Of a DNA stretch of 64,000 bases, positions 45,366-56,088 are shown piece after piece. The notes beneath the pieces are model-generated. The model was not told the DNA's origin. It did no database searches and worked only from the letters and a program-made list of their open reading frames with translations. How positions within the stretch are numbered: position 1 is the stretch's first letter; each line of letters starts with the position of its first letter. The position numbers and the translations under genes were made by a program. This stretch comes from Apodospora peruviana (taxonomy: Eukaryota; Ascomycota; Sordariomycetes; Sordariales; Lasiosphaeriaceae). Location of the stretch: contig JAUEDM010000002.1 of assembly GCA_033439685.1 (NCBI GenBank), positions 5,208,001 to 5,272,000 on the forward strand, given 5' to 3'.

Positions 45366-46466
45366 AAAAGAGGACGACTACTATAGAAATGATTCTCCTG
45401 TTTTCGGTTGTTAGTGATCTGTTTGATTGGGTGGAAGGTATGTGGTGGTGGTAGGAGGGTGGGCTTACTGAAGTATTGTCGACATGAAGAAAAAAAAATT
45501 CAGGGAAGAGGTTCTGCGCTGTGAAGCGGTTGTTAAATATGTGTGGTGGATGGTCTGTGCGTTGCGTAGCGCGCTGTGGCATGGCGGGGGTGGGTACGGG
45601 TTACGGTGGGTGGGGCGGTCAAGGAAAATCAGTGCTGCCGTTTCTGGGTTCCACTGTGCTGGACTTTGGTGAGTGGAGTGCCTGAGGGCAGCCACTTGCA
45701 AGTTGCAACCACATCTGATCCACCTGCGACAAGCTTTCAATCTCATCGGTGCGAAAGGACGTAACCAGCACCTTGGCAGCGTTAATACGATCATTGGACG
45801 AAGGCCAAGTGATGATCGGTATTTGTTCAACATGATGACTAGCACAATATCTACCTTCGCCGCGTTCAGACCCGAGATGCCCCAGGTCAAAGAATATCGA
45901 TGTTGTGGCTCTGAATGGCGAGAGGATAGGCTAGCGATTATGAGCCAAGAACACGAGTGAAAGTGTGTGTGCGTGTGTGTGTGTGAGAGAGAGAGAGAGA
46001 GAAGGGGAGAGGGGTTGTTATATGGAGGGAAGTCGCTATCTATCACATCGTGGATGCATTTGATGCCTGAGACGTGTTGTCACACAAGCATATATGCCCC
46101 AAGCTAAACAGAGCGACCAAGTTGGGCAGAACCAATCGTGGCATCGACTCAGCCAACGCCCGACGACACCCCTCTATGTCTGTCCGCATATCACCTCCAG
46201 ATTCATCCCGCAGCCTGGCGAAAGTCCTGCTCTCAAAATAAATAATGCCAGCGGTCTCCCCAGCCTTGTTCGTGCGTCGTCCTTCTCTACCTCCTCACGG
46301 GACACTTCGTTCCGATTCTCTGGGACCTCGTTGCTCCAGGCTGTATCCCAGACGACGTATCACTCATCTCCTGCTTTAGGAGTTAAATAGTCTTCTCAAA
46401 CATCCTTTCCAAGGCGCAACAGAAACAACGGATCCGCTGTCTTGTCTCACAGTCTCATGCGCGGTG
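45366..46466. other. Intergenic, 1.1 kb, with GT/GA microsatellite
   Basis: No supported gene. Positions about 45963-46003 hold a GT run followed by a GA run. The open frames here are low in complexity (His/Thr runs) and not convincing. Confidence 0.45.
45963..46003. repeat. GT then GA dinucleotide microsatellite
   Basis: GTGTGTGTG with one C interruption, then GAGAGAGA to the end. Compound dinucleotide repeat of about 41 bp. Confidence 0.9.
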
Positions 46467-48478
46467 ATGCAGGTCATCACCTTTAGCCGTGACTTAATCT
46501 CCATCTACAAAAATATCAAGAAAAACGGCTCGATTGACAACAAGCTCGAAGAAAAGGCTGCGCACGTCTCTGCCAGCTCAACGATCATCCAGGAGACATT
46601 AGTGGTGCAAAGCAAAAGGGTGGGGGGGGGGAGGCTTGACCGAAGATGAGTTAGCGCTCGAGAGAGCCGCCAAAGCATGTCTTGAATGCTCCAGGGACCT
46701 CACGGACGAGGTAAGCAACATGAAATGGAAATCGGATGGCAGTAGCAGTAAGCCTCGGGTGAGGCGCAGCACTGCTGGCTAGGTGTTGATGGCCTGGCGA
46801 CGCAAGTCCAAGATTGAAAAGTTGGAGCAAAATCTCAAGAATGTTGAGCAAATCATGAGTAGGACGGTTGTCGCCAGCTCATGGTATGGATAATTTTAGC
46901 TTCTTTTGTTCCTGTTGCCGCTTACTTATCAGGATCATATAGGCTCTCGGGCAAAGCCATTCTTGCTGAACATAAGAAGGGTTTGGCAAGCTCGACGTCA
47001 GGATCAAGCAGTTCATCAGCGAACAAGCCGACAGCTGCCGCAAGCTGTCGAAGCAGGTCGGCGACGAAGCGGTTGGCGTCAAGAAGGAGGTGATTGTCCA
47101 GGCTTCCCTGCTGAACAGACAGAAAAAGAGCCAGGTACAAGCGCAGGACCAGAAGGACCGGCGCGAGAAATTTCTCAAAAGCCTTCAGTTCCCCACCATG
47201 AGACAGCGGAAAGCCAGGCTCCGGCAAAAGCACATTGATGAAATTCATGGTCGACAACGACACGACTCTCAAAATGCTTCGACAGTTGGATACTTCTGTC
47301 GCCAATGTTTCCTTATTTCTGTGGAGTTCTGGAGATAAACTCCAAAAGACGGTCCAGGGCATTCTCTGCGCTCTCCTTTACCAGCTTCTTCAGCCTGATT
47401 CCGATCTGATTGATGGTTGATCGACGTCGACCACACTCTCGTGAATAAGGCGACATATAATGACTGGTCCGATAAGGAGCTAGAGGCGCTGCTTGTAAAG
47501 GGCATTTCCAAGTCAGCACGTCGCATATGTCTCTTTCTAGACGGCCTGGATGAGATTGACCGGACAGAGGGGCCGTTTCCCCTGGTCAAGCTCGTGGAAA
47601 GGGTCGAGGCCAACACAAGCACCAAATTGTGTCTTGCTACTTGGCCAGAAGCTGAGTTCCAGCTCGCTTTTGCGAAGCGACGGACACTGCGTCTTGAAGA
47701 TCTGACGAGAATGGACATCATTGACTATGTCCGTGACTACTTCCAGAAACACCTTCGATTCTGGTCTGGGATGGTGCGGAGTCACATAGCGAAATCATTA
47801 TGAAAATACTCCGGAAGGCATCGGGTGTGTTCCTGTGGGTCTATCTCGTCCTCCGCAGTCTACGCAGCGGCTACGTGGGGTCGATAATTAGGAACTGCTT
47901 CTCGAGCATATCAGGCAACAACCGCCTGATCTCGAATACCTGTATAAAGAGTCTTGGCGCAGGCATGGAGAGAACGAGCGGATATACCGCAAACATGCCG
48001 CCTTATACTTCATACTGGTGCTTGTATCGCAGGAGCTGGCGGATACGGTCAGGCGCTATAGGTATTCTGATATGATAACCTTTTCATTACTCGAGTTCTG
48101 GCGAGTTATGACGAGCTGCGAGGCTCCTTCCTCGACAATGATAAAGGGGCCGAATTACATACCTCCAGCGAGGGTACTGGTGTCGAAATCCCGTGAGTTC
48201 CAGAGTCATATCGAGACGCGTTCCGGCTGAGAGGGGAGGATACGTTGTTACTAGGGGATCGGCGTGCAGCAATCACGATCCTTTTTAGGGCCTGGATGCT
48301 GGTTCTCGGCTTTATGAGAAATGGTTCCCTGAGAGGGACAGACGAGACGAGATCCGAAGCTGCCGCCGGCGTCAATGAGGATGAATATGTGTCAAATCTT
48401 TTGTATATTTGGTTCGAAGAGTTTACATATCCGGCCGGCGTGCGAAGGGAACGAAAGGCTATAAGATCACTTAGATAA
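46467..48478 (+). pseudogene. Decayed fungal NLR (NACHT-type) gene
   Basis: Consecutive segments in different frames read as parts of a fungal NOD-like receptor: an N-terminal helical block (MQVITFSRDLISIYKNIKK), a second part (ACLECSRDLTDEVSNMKW), a central block (KFLKSLQFPTMRQRKARL), a NACHT core with the Walker B segment RRICLFLDGLDEID (about 47519-47560) and LEDLTRMDIIDYVRDYFQKH, and a post-NACHT part (ASGVFLWVYLVLRSL) followed by NEDEYVSNLLYIWFEEF. I see a frameshift in a G run near 46622-46632, a TAG near 46782, other frameshifts near 47240, 47415 and 47790, and no Walker A (P-loop) at all. No repeat domain is seen after NACHT. It cannot give a working receptor. Confidence 0.8.
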
Positions 48479-49212
48479 TCCTATCGTCGAGGGGCATCGG
48501 TAGGTAAGCACCATTCTACAGTAAATATACACCCGTACCATACCAGCAACAGGGACCCCAAATACTTTCTTATGATTCACACCATTTCATGGTTAAATAG
48601 TCAACCACCAGTACTTGCATGGGTCCCGGCAGAGACAAACATAGGCCCTGGTAGTAGACATTTATGCTATATCAAATACCCTGCAATCAGGTTTTAAATC
48701 GGTGTAAGTACTGAAGGAAACAAGTAATACGGACCCTTAATGGTTTGTGTAAGTCTGCAACGGAATTCTAATAACTTCTGGACCACATGGTTAGGTTAGT
48801 GAACGATGTTCTGTTTGTGTAGAGTGATTGTTTGAAGAAGCTATCTTAACTTGCTGGGCTGGGCTGGGCAAGGGAATAGTATATAAGAGTTAAATACACC
48901 TATGGGTACTAACGTCCCAATCAATCAATCCCTTTAGTTCTTCAAGTTCACAATGGGACGTGAGGAAGATAGCTGCCTTGGGGGACCCGGGTTACAAGAG
49001 TTTGAGTTTGGGAGGATTGTGTGATGGGTTGATGGAGTTGTTTAAGGATGATCCGTTACTCCCTCTACAATTTAGACCTTCTTTACTATATTCCAATTGC
49101 TTCCGGAAACAAACCTTTCAATTCTTAATTTCCTATGATTTGCCCCCATATTCCTATATAAAGATATGTGTTGTACAATACTCAAGACGAACAAGACAAA
49201 CTGCGCTGGTAC
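48479..49212. other. Duplicated fragments between the NLR relic and the receptor gene
   Basis: No intact gene. About 48800-48953 resembles the end and 3' flank of the EthD gene at 54090-54220 (AGAGTGATTGTTTG, CTGGGCAAG, TTCTTCAAGTTCAC in the same order). About 48966-49055 resembles the last segment of the 44.9-45.0 kb fragment in opposite orientation. Confidence 0.5.
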
Positions 49213-50637
49213 CTAGACTGGGTTCCATTGATAAACAGCCTTATCAGAGTCCTCTGAACACTTGGGTTCATCACGACGACTACCGGGTGCTGATCCCAGA
49301 GTCCTGTTTACAGGAGTTGACTTATTAGAGAATGGATGTAGCTCCATACCTCTAGAGTCTTGAAAGGCGCCGCCGGCATCCGAATTCTTGGTTGTACCGG
49401 TAGCATAACTAGGCAGAGACATGTACTTCTTCAACTCGGTAACCGCTCTCGACTTCTGCAGACCTGTCATGGCCTTGGGACAAAACGGCACGCACAAGAC
49501 CAGGTGTGCGCAAGTGGTCTCGCAAAGCGAACAGAGGGCCATGATGGAGAAGAAGTAGCTCGTGTCGTTTGATGAGTAGAAACGTGTAGCATAATATAGC
49601 CGAACGATGCCTGCGACGCAGGCGCTAGAAGATGCACAATTTAGAGAGAGGGCCGCCAGGATACGTTGGCATGGGGCATGGGGTGAGTTGACGTACAGAA
49701 TACCAATGAGGAAAACGGCACTGATTCCCAGTTTTCTCTTCCACGACATGCGTAAGCCCCAGATTACTCTCTGCGCCAGGACGAGAGGGACCATATCCAG
49801 CAGCAGGTTGGTCACAGACGACGCGAGGCCAAATTCCGGGATGGCGAAACGACAGACGGCGCCGCCAGGGACCAGCGGGTTCCAGTTTCCCTCGAACGGA
49901 GTGCAGTTGACCAGGTCCATGATGAATATGATGGCGGACAGGAGAGCAATGGTGCCGCATGCGGCATAGCATGCCCAAGCGAAGAAGCTGTGTTTGCCGT
50001 CAGGTGCAAATATTGACGTCCATTCCAGCAGAATCGCACATTTTACGAGGGCGATGATCCACAAGTAGAGAAGGGTGGCGACGAAACAGACCTAGACACA
50101 ACAAATCACGATGGATGCGTTAGATATACAACGTTGATCAGTCAACAGTCAAGGACTGGACTTGTCAGAAAGGACATACATATGTGAAATTGGCAATCTC
50201 TCCCAGGCGGATATCCCACATGTGGATGAGATAACCAGGCGTCCAGCTGAGGCGGTAACTAAAGTAGACGTATACCCAGAAGAGTGGCTGATATGGAAGA
50301 CAAGTGTTAGTGATAAGTTCATGTGAGGGTACAGCGAATTAATGGCCCAAACATACGAATGCCACAAAAGATAAGTCTGACCGCAGGCAGGTGTTAGCTC
50401 GAGCCGCGTATAAGTAAGGTAGGTAGCTTTTGAACAAGAGGAAAACGCACAGTCAGCTACGCCGATGTGTTCATTTAGATACTTTGCGTAGAAGCGGACG
50501 GGATAGCAAACCGCAGTCAGAATAACGCAGATGGTGATGATGGCTATGGCAGCGTGGTTTCCATTTGGCGGATTGTCCAAGGTGGGCACAAGGCCCTCGG
50601 GTGGGGGGATAGTCGGTCCATCCAGATTGAACTCCAT
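49213..50637 (-). CDS. Pth11-like rhodopsin-fold membrane receptor
   Basis: Predicted exons 50637-50451, 50376-50357, 50287-50180, 50091-49697 and 49624-49213, giving 373 residues. Fungal integral membrane proteins of this rhodopsin-domain class (Pth11-like, without a CFEM domain here) are orphan receptors at the plasma membrane. Seven hydrophobic helices can be counted from HAAIAIITICVILTAVCYPV to SYFFSIMALCSLCETTCAH. Residues RFYAKYLNEHIGVADY, ILLEWTSIFAP and GNWNPL are family-like. The second exon is only 20 nt. The last splice (GTACGT donor, CTAG acceptor) restores GILACVAGIVRLYYA. Ser/Thr-rich cytoplasmic tail. The promoter holds a 14-bp tandem repeat. Confidence 0.8.
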
Positions 50638-50746
50638 GTTGGCGATTTCTGGGCCAGAGAGAAAGAGACTAGGTAGTGTGGAGGATGATGGGAGAGAAAA
50701 CTACGGGACATCTTTGTCCGGGACCAGACTTGTGCTTATAGGGGAG

Positions 50747-50837
50747 GTAGTGCAAGGTAGGTAGTGTAAGGTAGGTAGTGTAAGGTAGGTAGTGTAAGGT
50801 AGGTAGTGTAAGGTAGGTAGTGTAAGGTAGGTAGGTA
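50747..50837. repeat. Tandem repeat, 14-bp unit (GTAGTGTAAGGTAG), about six copies
   Basis: Five or six consecutive near-identical copies 110-200 bp upstream of the receptor start codon. Confidence 0.9.
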
Positions 50838-51146
50838 CCCTCATGTACTGCCGAGTAGATTATGTACATAACTGAGAGATGCACACTGATGGAACTCGGG
50901 GAAGTGAATCTGTCCGGGCCGTGCCGCTGCGGTGCAGTGGCTTACATGTATACATGCCCGTAAGCCACACCTTATTTCTTCAGTACCACGTATGTATTCC
51001 TGCTAGCCATAAGACCATAGGCGGCCCGTTCTGTAGCTTTTGAGTGTTATAACAAATCCAAATACCTTGCAGCAACGGCTCAGGGGCTTCAACTAATTAC
51101 ATGAACACTGACACTATTCGGGAGGCAGTGCCTGATCTGCCGTGCA

Positions 51147-51195
51147 TACAACCCGACTTGTTGTACAACCCGACTTCTTCAATACAACCCGACTT
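51147..51195. promoter_or_regulatory. Three direct copies of TACAACCCGACTT, possible regulator site
   Basis: Identical 13-bp copies start at 51147, 51164 and 51183, with spacing 17 and 19 bp. They lie about 510 bp upstream of the receptor start and 390 bp upstream of the transporter start. Spacing near two helical turns fits binding of a multimeric regulator. Confidence 0.55.
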
Positions 51196-51584
51196 CTCAT
51201 CACATCAGCTTGTTACAACGGCGGTGCCAACAAGTGGTTCAGCAGCCCGCTGAGGTACGTACTCGGGAATAAATGCAAACAAGTATTCTATTAAGCTGTG
51301 ATTATTGAACGCGAGAAGTCGAGGACACAACGTGGTGATAATTAAATGAAAAATCATGGCTGCCAGCGCTTCTTTGGAAGAAGGGCAGTTTACCTTGTAC
51401 GGATGTTTGGCCTGTGGCTCACATCTCGTAATTCTCAAGATTTCCCGGGCCTCGTCGGGATAAACCTGATCAAGCAGCTGCCGCCTCAACGAGGCCTTGA
51501 GTTTCAACACTCCATCATTTCCCGTCAACCTACCCAGCACCTCTTGCCCATTATCCCCAAATATTCAGATCCTCATCAGCAAAA

Positions 51585-53412
51585 ATGAACGCGTCTGAGA
51601 ACTTCACTCTAGAGAAAGCGACCGCTGAGAAAGCTGCCCCTGAGCCAGTGGTGTCCCAGCATCGAGGTTGGCGGTTTTGGGTAAGTGACGGCCATCTAGA
51701 ACAGAGCACTTCTTTATCAAGATGCTGATACTTGACGGGGCCAACAGGCTATTATGACGTCCATGGCAGTAGCAAGTCTTCTTGCCGGCTTAGATGCCAC
51801 CGCCGTCTCAACGGCCATGCCGTCCATCATCAACGACCTTGGGACGAGCCAAGGCTACATTTGGATCGCCAACGCCTACCTGCTCACGACCACCGCCTTC
51901 ACCCCTATTTTCGGGCAGACCGCCAACATCTTTGGCCGTCGTACGCTAACACTCTCGGCCATAGCAATATTCGCAATTGGATCAGCAATTGCCGGTCCTG
52001 CTCCCACTCTCGGCGCCCTCGTGGCCGGTCGTGCTGTCCAGGGCATCGGCTGCGCGGGCATCAATGCCATGGTGGAGATGGTAGTGTGCGACCTCGTGCC
52101 CCTGCGCGAGCGCGGCAAGTTCATGGGCTTTATCTTTGCCATCTACTCCATCTCCACCACGGTCGGACCTCTCGTCGGCGGAGCGTTTGCCAGCTACGCA
52201 ACGTGGAGATGGGTTTTCTACATCAACCTCCCGCTGGCCGGACTGACGCTCGCCATGGTCACCGTCGCTCTCGAGGCACTGCCTAGGGGATCGAGCGTCT
52301 TTTCCCTGACCGCGCTCAAACGGGTCGACTTTGCCGGAAACCTGCTGCTTGTCGCTGCCATCACGTCCATCCTCCTCGCTCTCACTTGGGGCAGCGGTGA
52401 TGAGGGCTGGTCCTCCTGGCGAACGATACTGCCTCTGGTGTTGGGTCTCGCCGGCTTGCCTTTGTTCCTTCTGTTCGAGACAAGAGTCCCTTCGGAGCCC
52501 ACCACGCCTTTTAGACTATTTTCCAACCGCACATCGCTGAGCGGGTTTTGGTGCGCCTTCACGCATAATATGCTGGTGTTTTGGATCCTCTTCGTCCTGC
52601 CCGTCTACTTTCAAGCTGTGCTCGGCTCGTCGGCCTTCCAGTCTGGCGTCGACATTTTGCCTACAGCTGCCGTCTGCATGCCGTTTACCATTGTGAGCGG
52701 CGGCATCATGACCAAACTGGGGCGCTACCGCCCGCTCCTGATGGTGGGATTCGCTCTTTTCCCCCTCGCCGTCGGGCTCTTCTCCAGGCTGGACGAGAAG
52801 TCAACGACGGGTTACTGGGTCGGAACCCAGCTCATAGGTGCGGTCGCCATTGGTATCATCACACCCGTGACTCTGCCAACACTTCTGACCCCTTTGCCCG
52901 AGTCTGACGTGGCCGTGGCCACGGCTACATGGGCTTTCATGCGTGGTTTCGGAACAGTATGGGGGGCTGCCATACCCCTAGCAGTCTTCAACTCGAGGTC
53001 CAATGCCTTGGTGGCCGCTCGCTTGTCGTCGTTCCAAAACGAGAGTGCTGCTGCTCGTGCATTGCTTGCCAACGGGGGCGCTTATACACTGGCCGCCGGT
53101 GGATCCATATACCAAGCGCTTGGCTTGGATAATAACACTAACGGGGATCATCAAGCAGACGACGGCCTGGAAGAGATTATCAGGGGAATTTACGTAGACA
53201 GCCTCAAATTATGCTGGCAAGTTGGCATTGGCTTTGCGCTGCTTGGCTTTCTCATTACCTTCCTTGCCAAGGAGCTGCCCATGCGAACCGAACTGGAAAC
53301 TGAGTTTGGCCTTGCTGCTGCCGCCGGCTCGGAGGAAAAGGGAGATCAAGGCGACAGTGGAGAGCTGGATGGGGGGCAGCGTCAGTCTCCTCCTATCCAG
53401 AAAAAACAATGA
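51585..53412 (+). CDS. DHA2-type major facilitator drug/metabolite efflux pump
   Basis: Exons 51585-51680 and 51748-53412, giving 586 residues. Fourteen hydrophobic helices and no large central loop fit the 14-TM DHA2 family of H+ antiporters that often accompany metabolite clusters. Motifs: LDATAVSTAMPSIINDLG in helix 1, NIFGRR (motif A), and SISTTVGPLVGGAFASYATWRWVFYINLP (motif C region). The intron (GTAAGT donor, ACAG acceptor) joins the 32-residue N-terminus in phase. Placed next to the EthD and polyketide synthase genes, it is a good candidate for product export or self-protection (inference). Confidence 0.92.
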
Positions 53413-54202
53413 CCCATTCCTCCCGTGGTGTTATTAGTCTAGCTTCTTGCCATTGTAACATGATTCAGGTACAGGAATCAGGAGTTAGGGGATCGGGGGG
53501 TCTTTGGATTCTTCGATGAACAAAATATGTTGAGCCTCAGAGCTGCATTTTGCATCACATTCGGGTCCTTACTGCATCATGGTTTAAAAATGTAACCACT
53601 TGAGAAGAAATTCATGTACTAACCGCCTAGAAGTATTACGACCTTCCAAACAAGGACGCAGAGGAGGGTTAAACGGTATGAGAGCAGTTTTCCAGTTTTA
53701 TTTCTGTTTCGTTTCTCGCATCGGAACTTTCCTCGGTCAGTCAAGATCATCACACCACAGGCGGCAGGACTACACACGGAAAGTGACCTCAGACGGGATA
53801 GATCAGTTCCTATCTGCAAGAGGTGGGCGAGTGTGGTACACCAGAGGGCGTGGGAAATTTCGCTGCCGTGCAAACATGGGGCCAATTTTCACGGCATTTG
53901 GCAAACAGAGGGTAAGAAGGATGAATACATCACACCGAGCCAGCGTGTGTGATCTATCTCGGATGCTACCTCGGGACCTGATTGACGCCGGGCTGCTTAT
54001 ATGCTTCTGCCCTCTCTTCATCAGGCAGCAGCAGGCTGCGGCAGCACAAAGGCAACTTGGATTTCAGACAAACACTGAATAGAACCAGTGAACCGTGTTT
54101 CCGTTTGAGAGTGATTGTTTGGAAAATGCTACTACCTTACTTGCCGGTCTGGGCAAGAGTGGAAAAGAATACGAGTTGACACAGCTATGGGCACTAAATC
54201 AA
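53413..54202. other. Intergenic, 0.8 kb
   Basis: No supported gene. The right end (54090 onward) is the segment that has a diverged copy at about 48800-48953. Confidence 0.45.
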
Positions 54203-54718
54203 TCACTTCTTCAAGTTCACCACCTCGCCCGTCTTCAAGAGGTAGGGAGTACAGTATCCCAGGCTAACCAATGCCCTCTCCATATCAACCCAGTCATCCT
54301 GGTCCTTGATGGCTACGGCCCAATCGGGATCCCCCATGACGTTCTTGATGGTCTGCATATCGGGAATCGTGTACTCGATGAAGCAGTCGAAGTCGGCAAA
54401 GTCCCAGGTCGGACGGAATTTTCCAACTTCTTCCTTCAGTGCGCCATTGAGAGCAGCGGGAGTGACGAACTGAGTTCAAGCCGGATATATGTTCATGTAA
54501 GTAAGGTACTTGACGTGCGTCTTCCTAAGTAACTAGGAGTCAGTTCCCAAGACGGGGGACAGACTTACTAGAGAGTACTCAAGCACTCCGTGCTTCTTCA
54601 AAACGGGCATGGCAGTCGGAAGATGAACGTCAACGATCCAGTTGATGAATGCCTCATGCGTGTGTTGCTTCTGGCGATAGTGAGTGACGGTGTACTTCAG
54701 CGGTTGGTTGTCAGCCAT
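54203..54718 (-). CDS. EthD-domain protein
   Basis: Exons 54718-54569 and 54469-54203, giving 138 residues. The fold (MADNQPLKYTVTHYRQKQH through FINWIVDVHLPTAMPVLKKHG) matches the EthD ferredoxin-like domain, a dimeric small-protein family. The second exon has DFDCFIEYTIPDMQTIKNVMGDPDW and WVDMERALVSLGYC, also typical. Small EthD proteins are common in fungal polyketide clusters, where some assist cyclisation, dehydration or decarboxylation of aromatic polyketides. A role with the neighbouring synthase is inferred from position and divergent orientation. Start by the only in-frame ATG before the domain. Confidence 0.82.
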
Positions 54719-56088
54719 TTTTATTATTATTCTGCTGTTTGGTCTCGAGTTGAAAGGCGGAGATATTCAATAGAGAACTTGTGTGTCGTTGCTAAAAATG
54801 AGAATGAGAAATGAGCCCAGGTTGTTTGAATTTCATTCTCAATTTATGTGAGCACTTCTTTGAACTGCACCGGAACTGAACCTTTTTTTTGTTTATTTCC
54901 GTTGAACCAACTCGCATGTTTTCTCGGCCCGATAGTAAGTGGCGCACTTGTTGGCAAACTTAGTTTAATCGATACCGGTAGGTAAGGTAGTGAGTGTGGT
55001 ATGACAAGCTGCAACACAAACTTCCCAAAAAAGGGGTTGCATATCTTTCGACCTTTGAAAAATTGATGTCGGATTTATGTCTCTCTGCACAGCCAACGTG
55101 CACCTGTCGGGTAGCTGGGCCGTAGTGTATATTAAACTCGGTGCATGCAATTCAATACGCGCTGAAATGAGAGGATGAGTGCATCGGTGTGTAAATCACT
55201 TATGCATCTTCATCACACGCATTCCGTACCGACAGTATCTGCCATGGTACAGGCGTGTAATAAGTCTTGCTCAGCCTTACAGACTAATAAGGAACAAGCC
55301 CTGCAAGATGCCTTGTAGATTTGAAGTGCTTTAATAGGAACCATCTGTTTGCACCTGGATAATATACCTGCTACGACCCCCTTCTTCCGATAGCGGGTGG
55401 TTGGCTCGAGTCTTTGAAGACATTCGTTGGCACTGGCTGGAGGACGGCCCGGGTGAGCTCGCAACTTCCGTTCGGGTTGTAGTCGGCACTCGGCGAAAAT
55501 GCGCCGATGCGGCGGCCACCAACGGTTGAGACGGACAAGATTGCACCTTCCTTGGTTCTCAACGGCCATGTCCCTCGGCCCCCCAACCTGTGTTACTGTG
55601 ATAGGTAGAACACCTATCTCACGTCCGGCAGTTGGCAAATGGTCCATTTCAAGCCCACCTTGGGGGAACCCTGGCTTCTTTTATCTTATCAGATAGGGGT
55701 ACGGTGACCGGGCAACCGGCTTGCTTCCTCTAAGGTACCTTAGGTAAGCAAAGTACCCTGCAGTACCTTTGCTAGCCGCCACCGACAACCCGGAATGTAG
55801 GGACGTCACTTCCCTTCATGCGTTGATGGATCAATCTCAATACATTTTGTCCTCACGCGGCAGCCTCCGAGTTTCCGACAGAGGCCCATAGGTAGGCAAG
55901 AACCACCGGGTTGCAATCATGACTCCATTTCGTCCACCGCAACCTGAAGTAGTTAAGTTCGATGACTCCTGGGTCAATCCAAGAGGGTCCTTGACATGTC
56001 CCAAAGGTGTCCTTCAATTGTTGTCCTTATCCCATAACATTCATTGCCCTCGACTGTACATTCAGAGATACACGATACGTCCGATACC
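54719..56088. promoter_or_regulatory. Divergent intergenic region, EthD gene and polyketide synthase
   Basis: 1.4 kb between divergent starts. A coding-like stretch of about 70 codons on the minus strand (about 55587-55371) has biased codon use and begins after a CAG, but has no recognisable family and no clear partner exons. Confidence 0.45.

Larger units (their letters stand above)
50638..51584. promoter_or_regulatory. Divergent promoter of the receptor and the MFS gene
   Basis: 947 bp between divergent starts. It holds the 14-bp tandem repeat (about 50747-50837) and three copies of TACAACCCGACTT at 51147, 51164 and 51183. Confidence 0.6.

Noticed and set aside
45465..46046. 193-codon minus-strand frame
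   Set aside because: It starts in the GT/GA microsatellite, shows His/Thr runs and no family signature.
46467..48478. RIP (repeat-induced point mutation) as the cause of NLR decay
   Set aside because: The damage I can see is frameshifts, one deletion and a single stop; segments are still GC-balanced, and I saw no excess of TA stops. A computed RIP index would be needed to exclude it.
53600..54082. 160-codon plus-strand frame
   Set aside because: No codon bias, no signature and no splice partner; probably chance.
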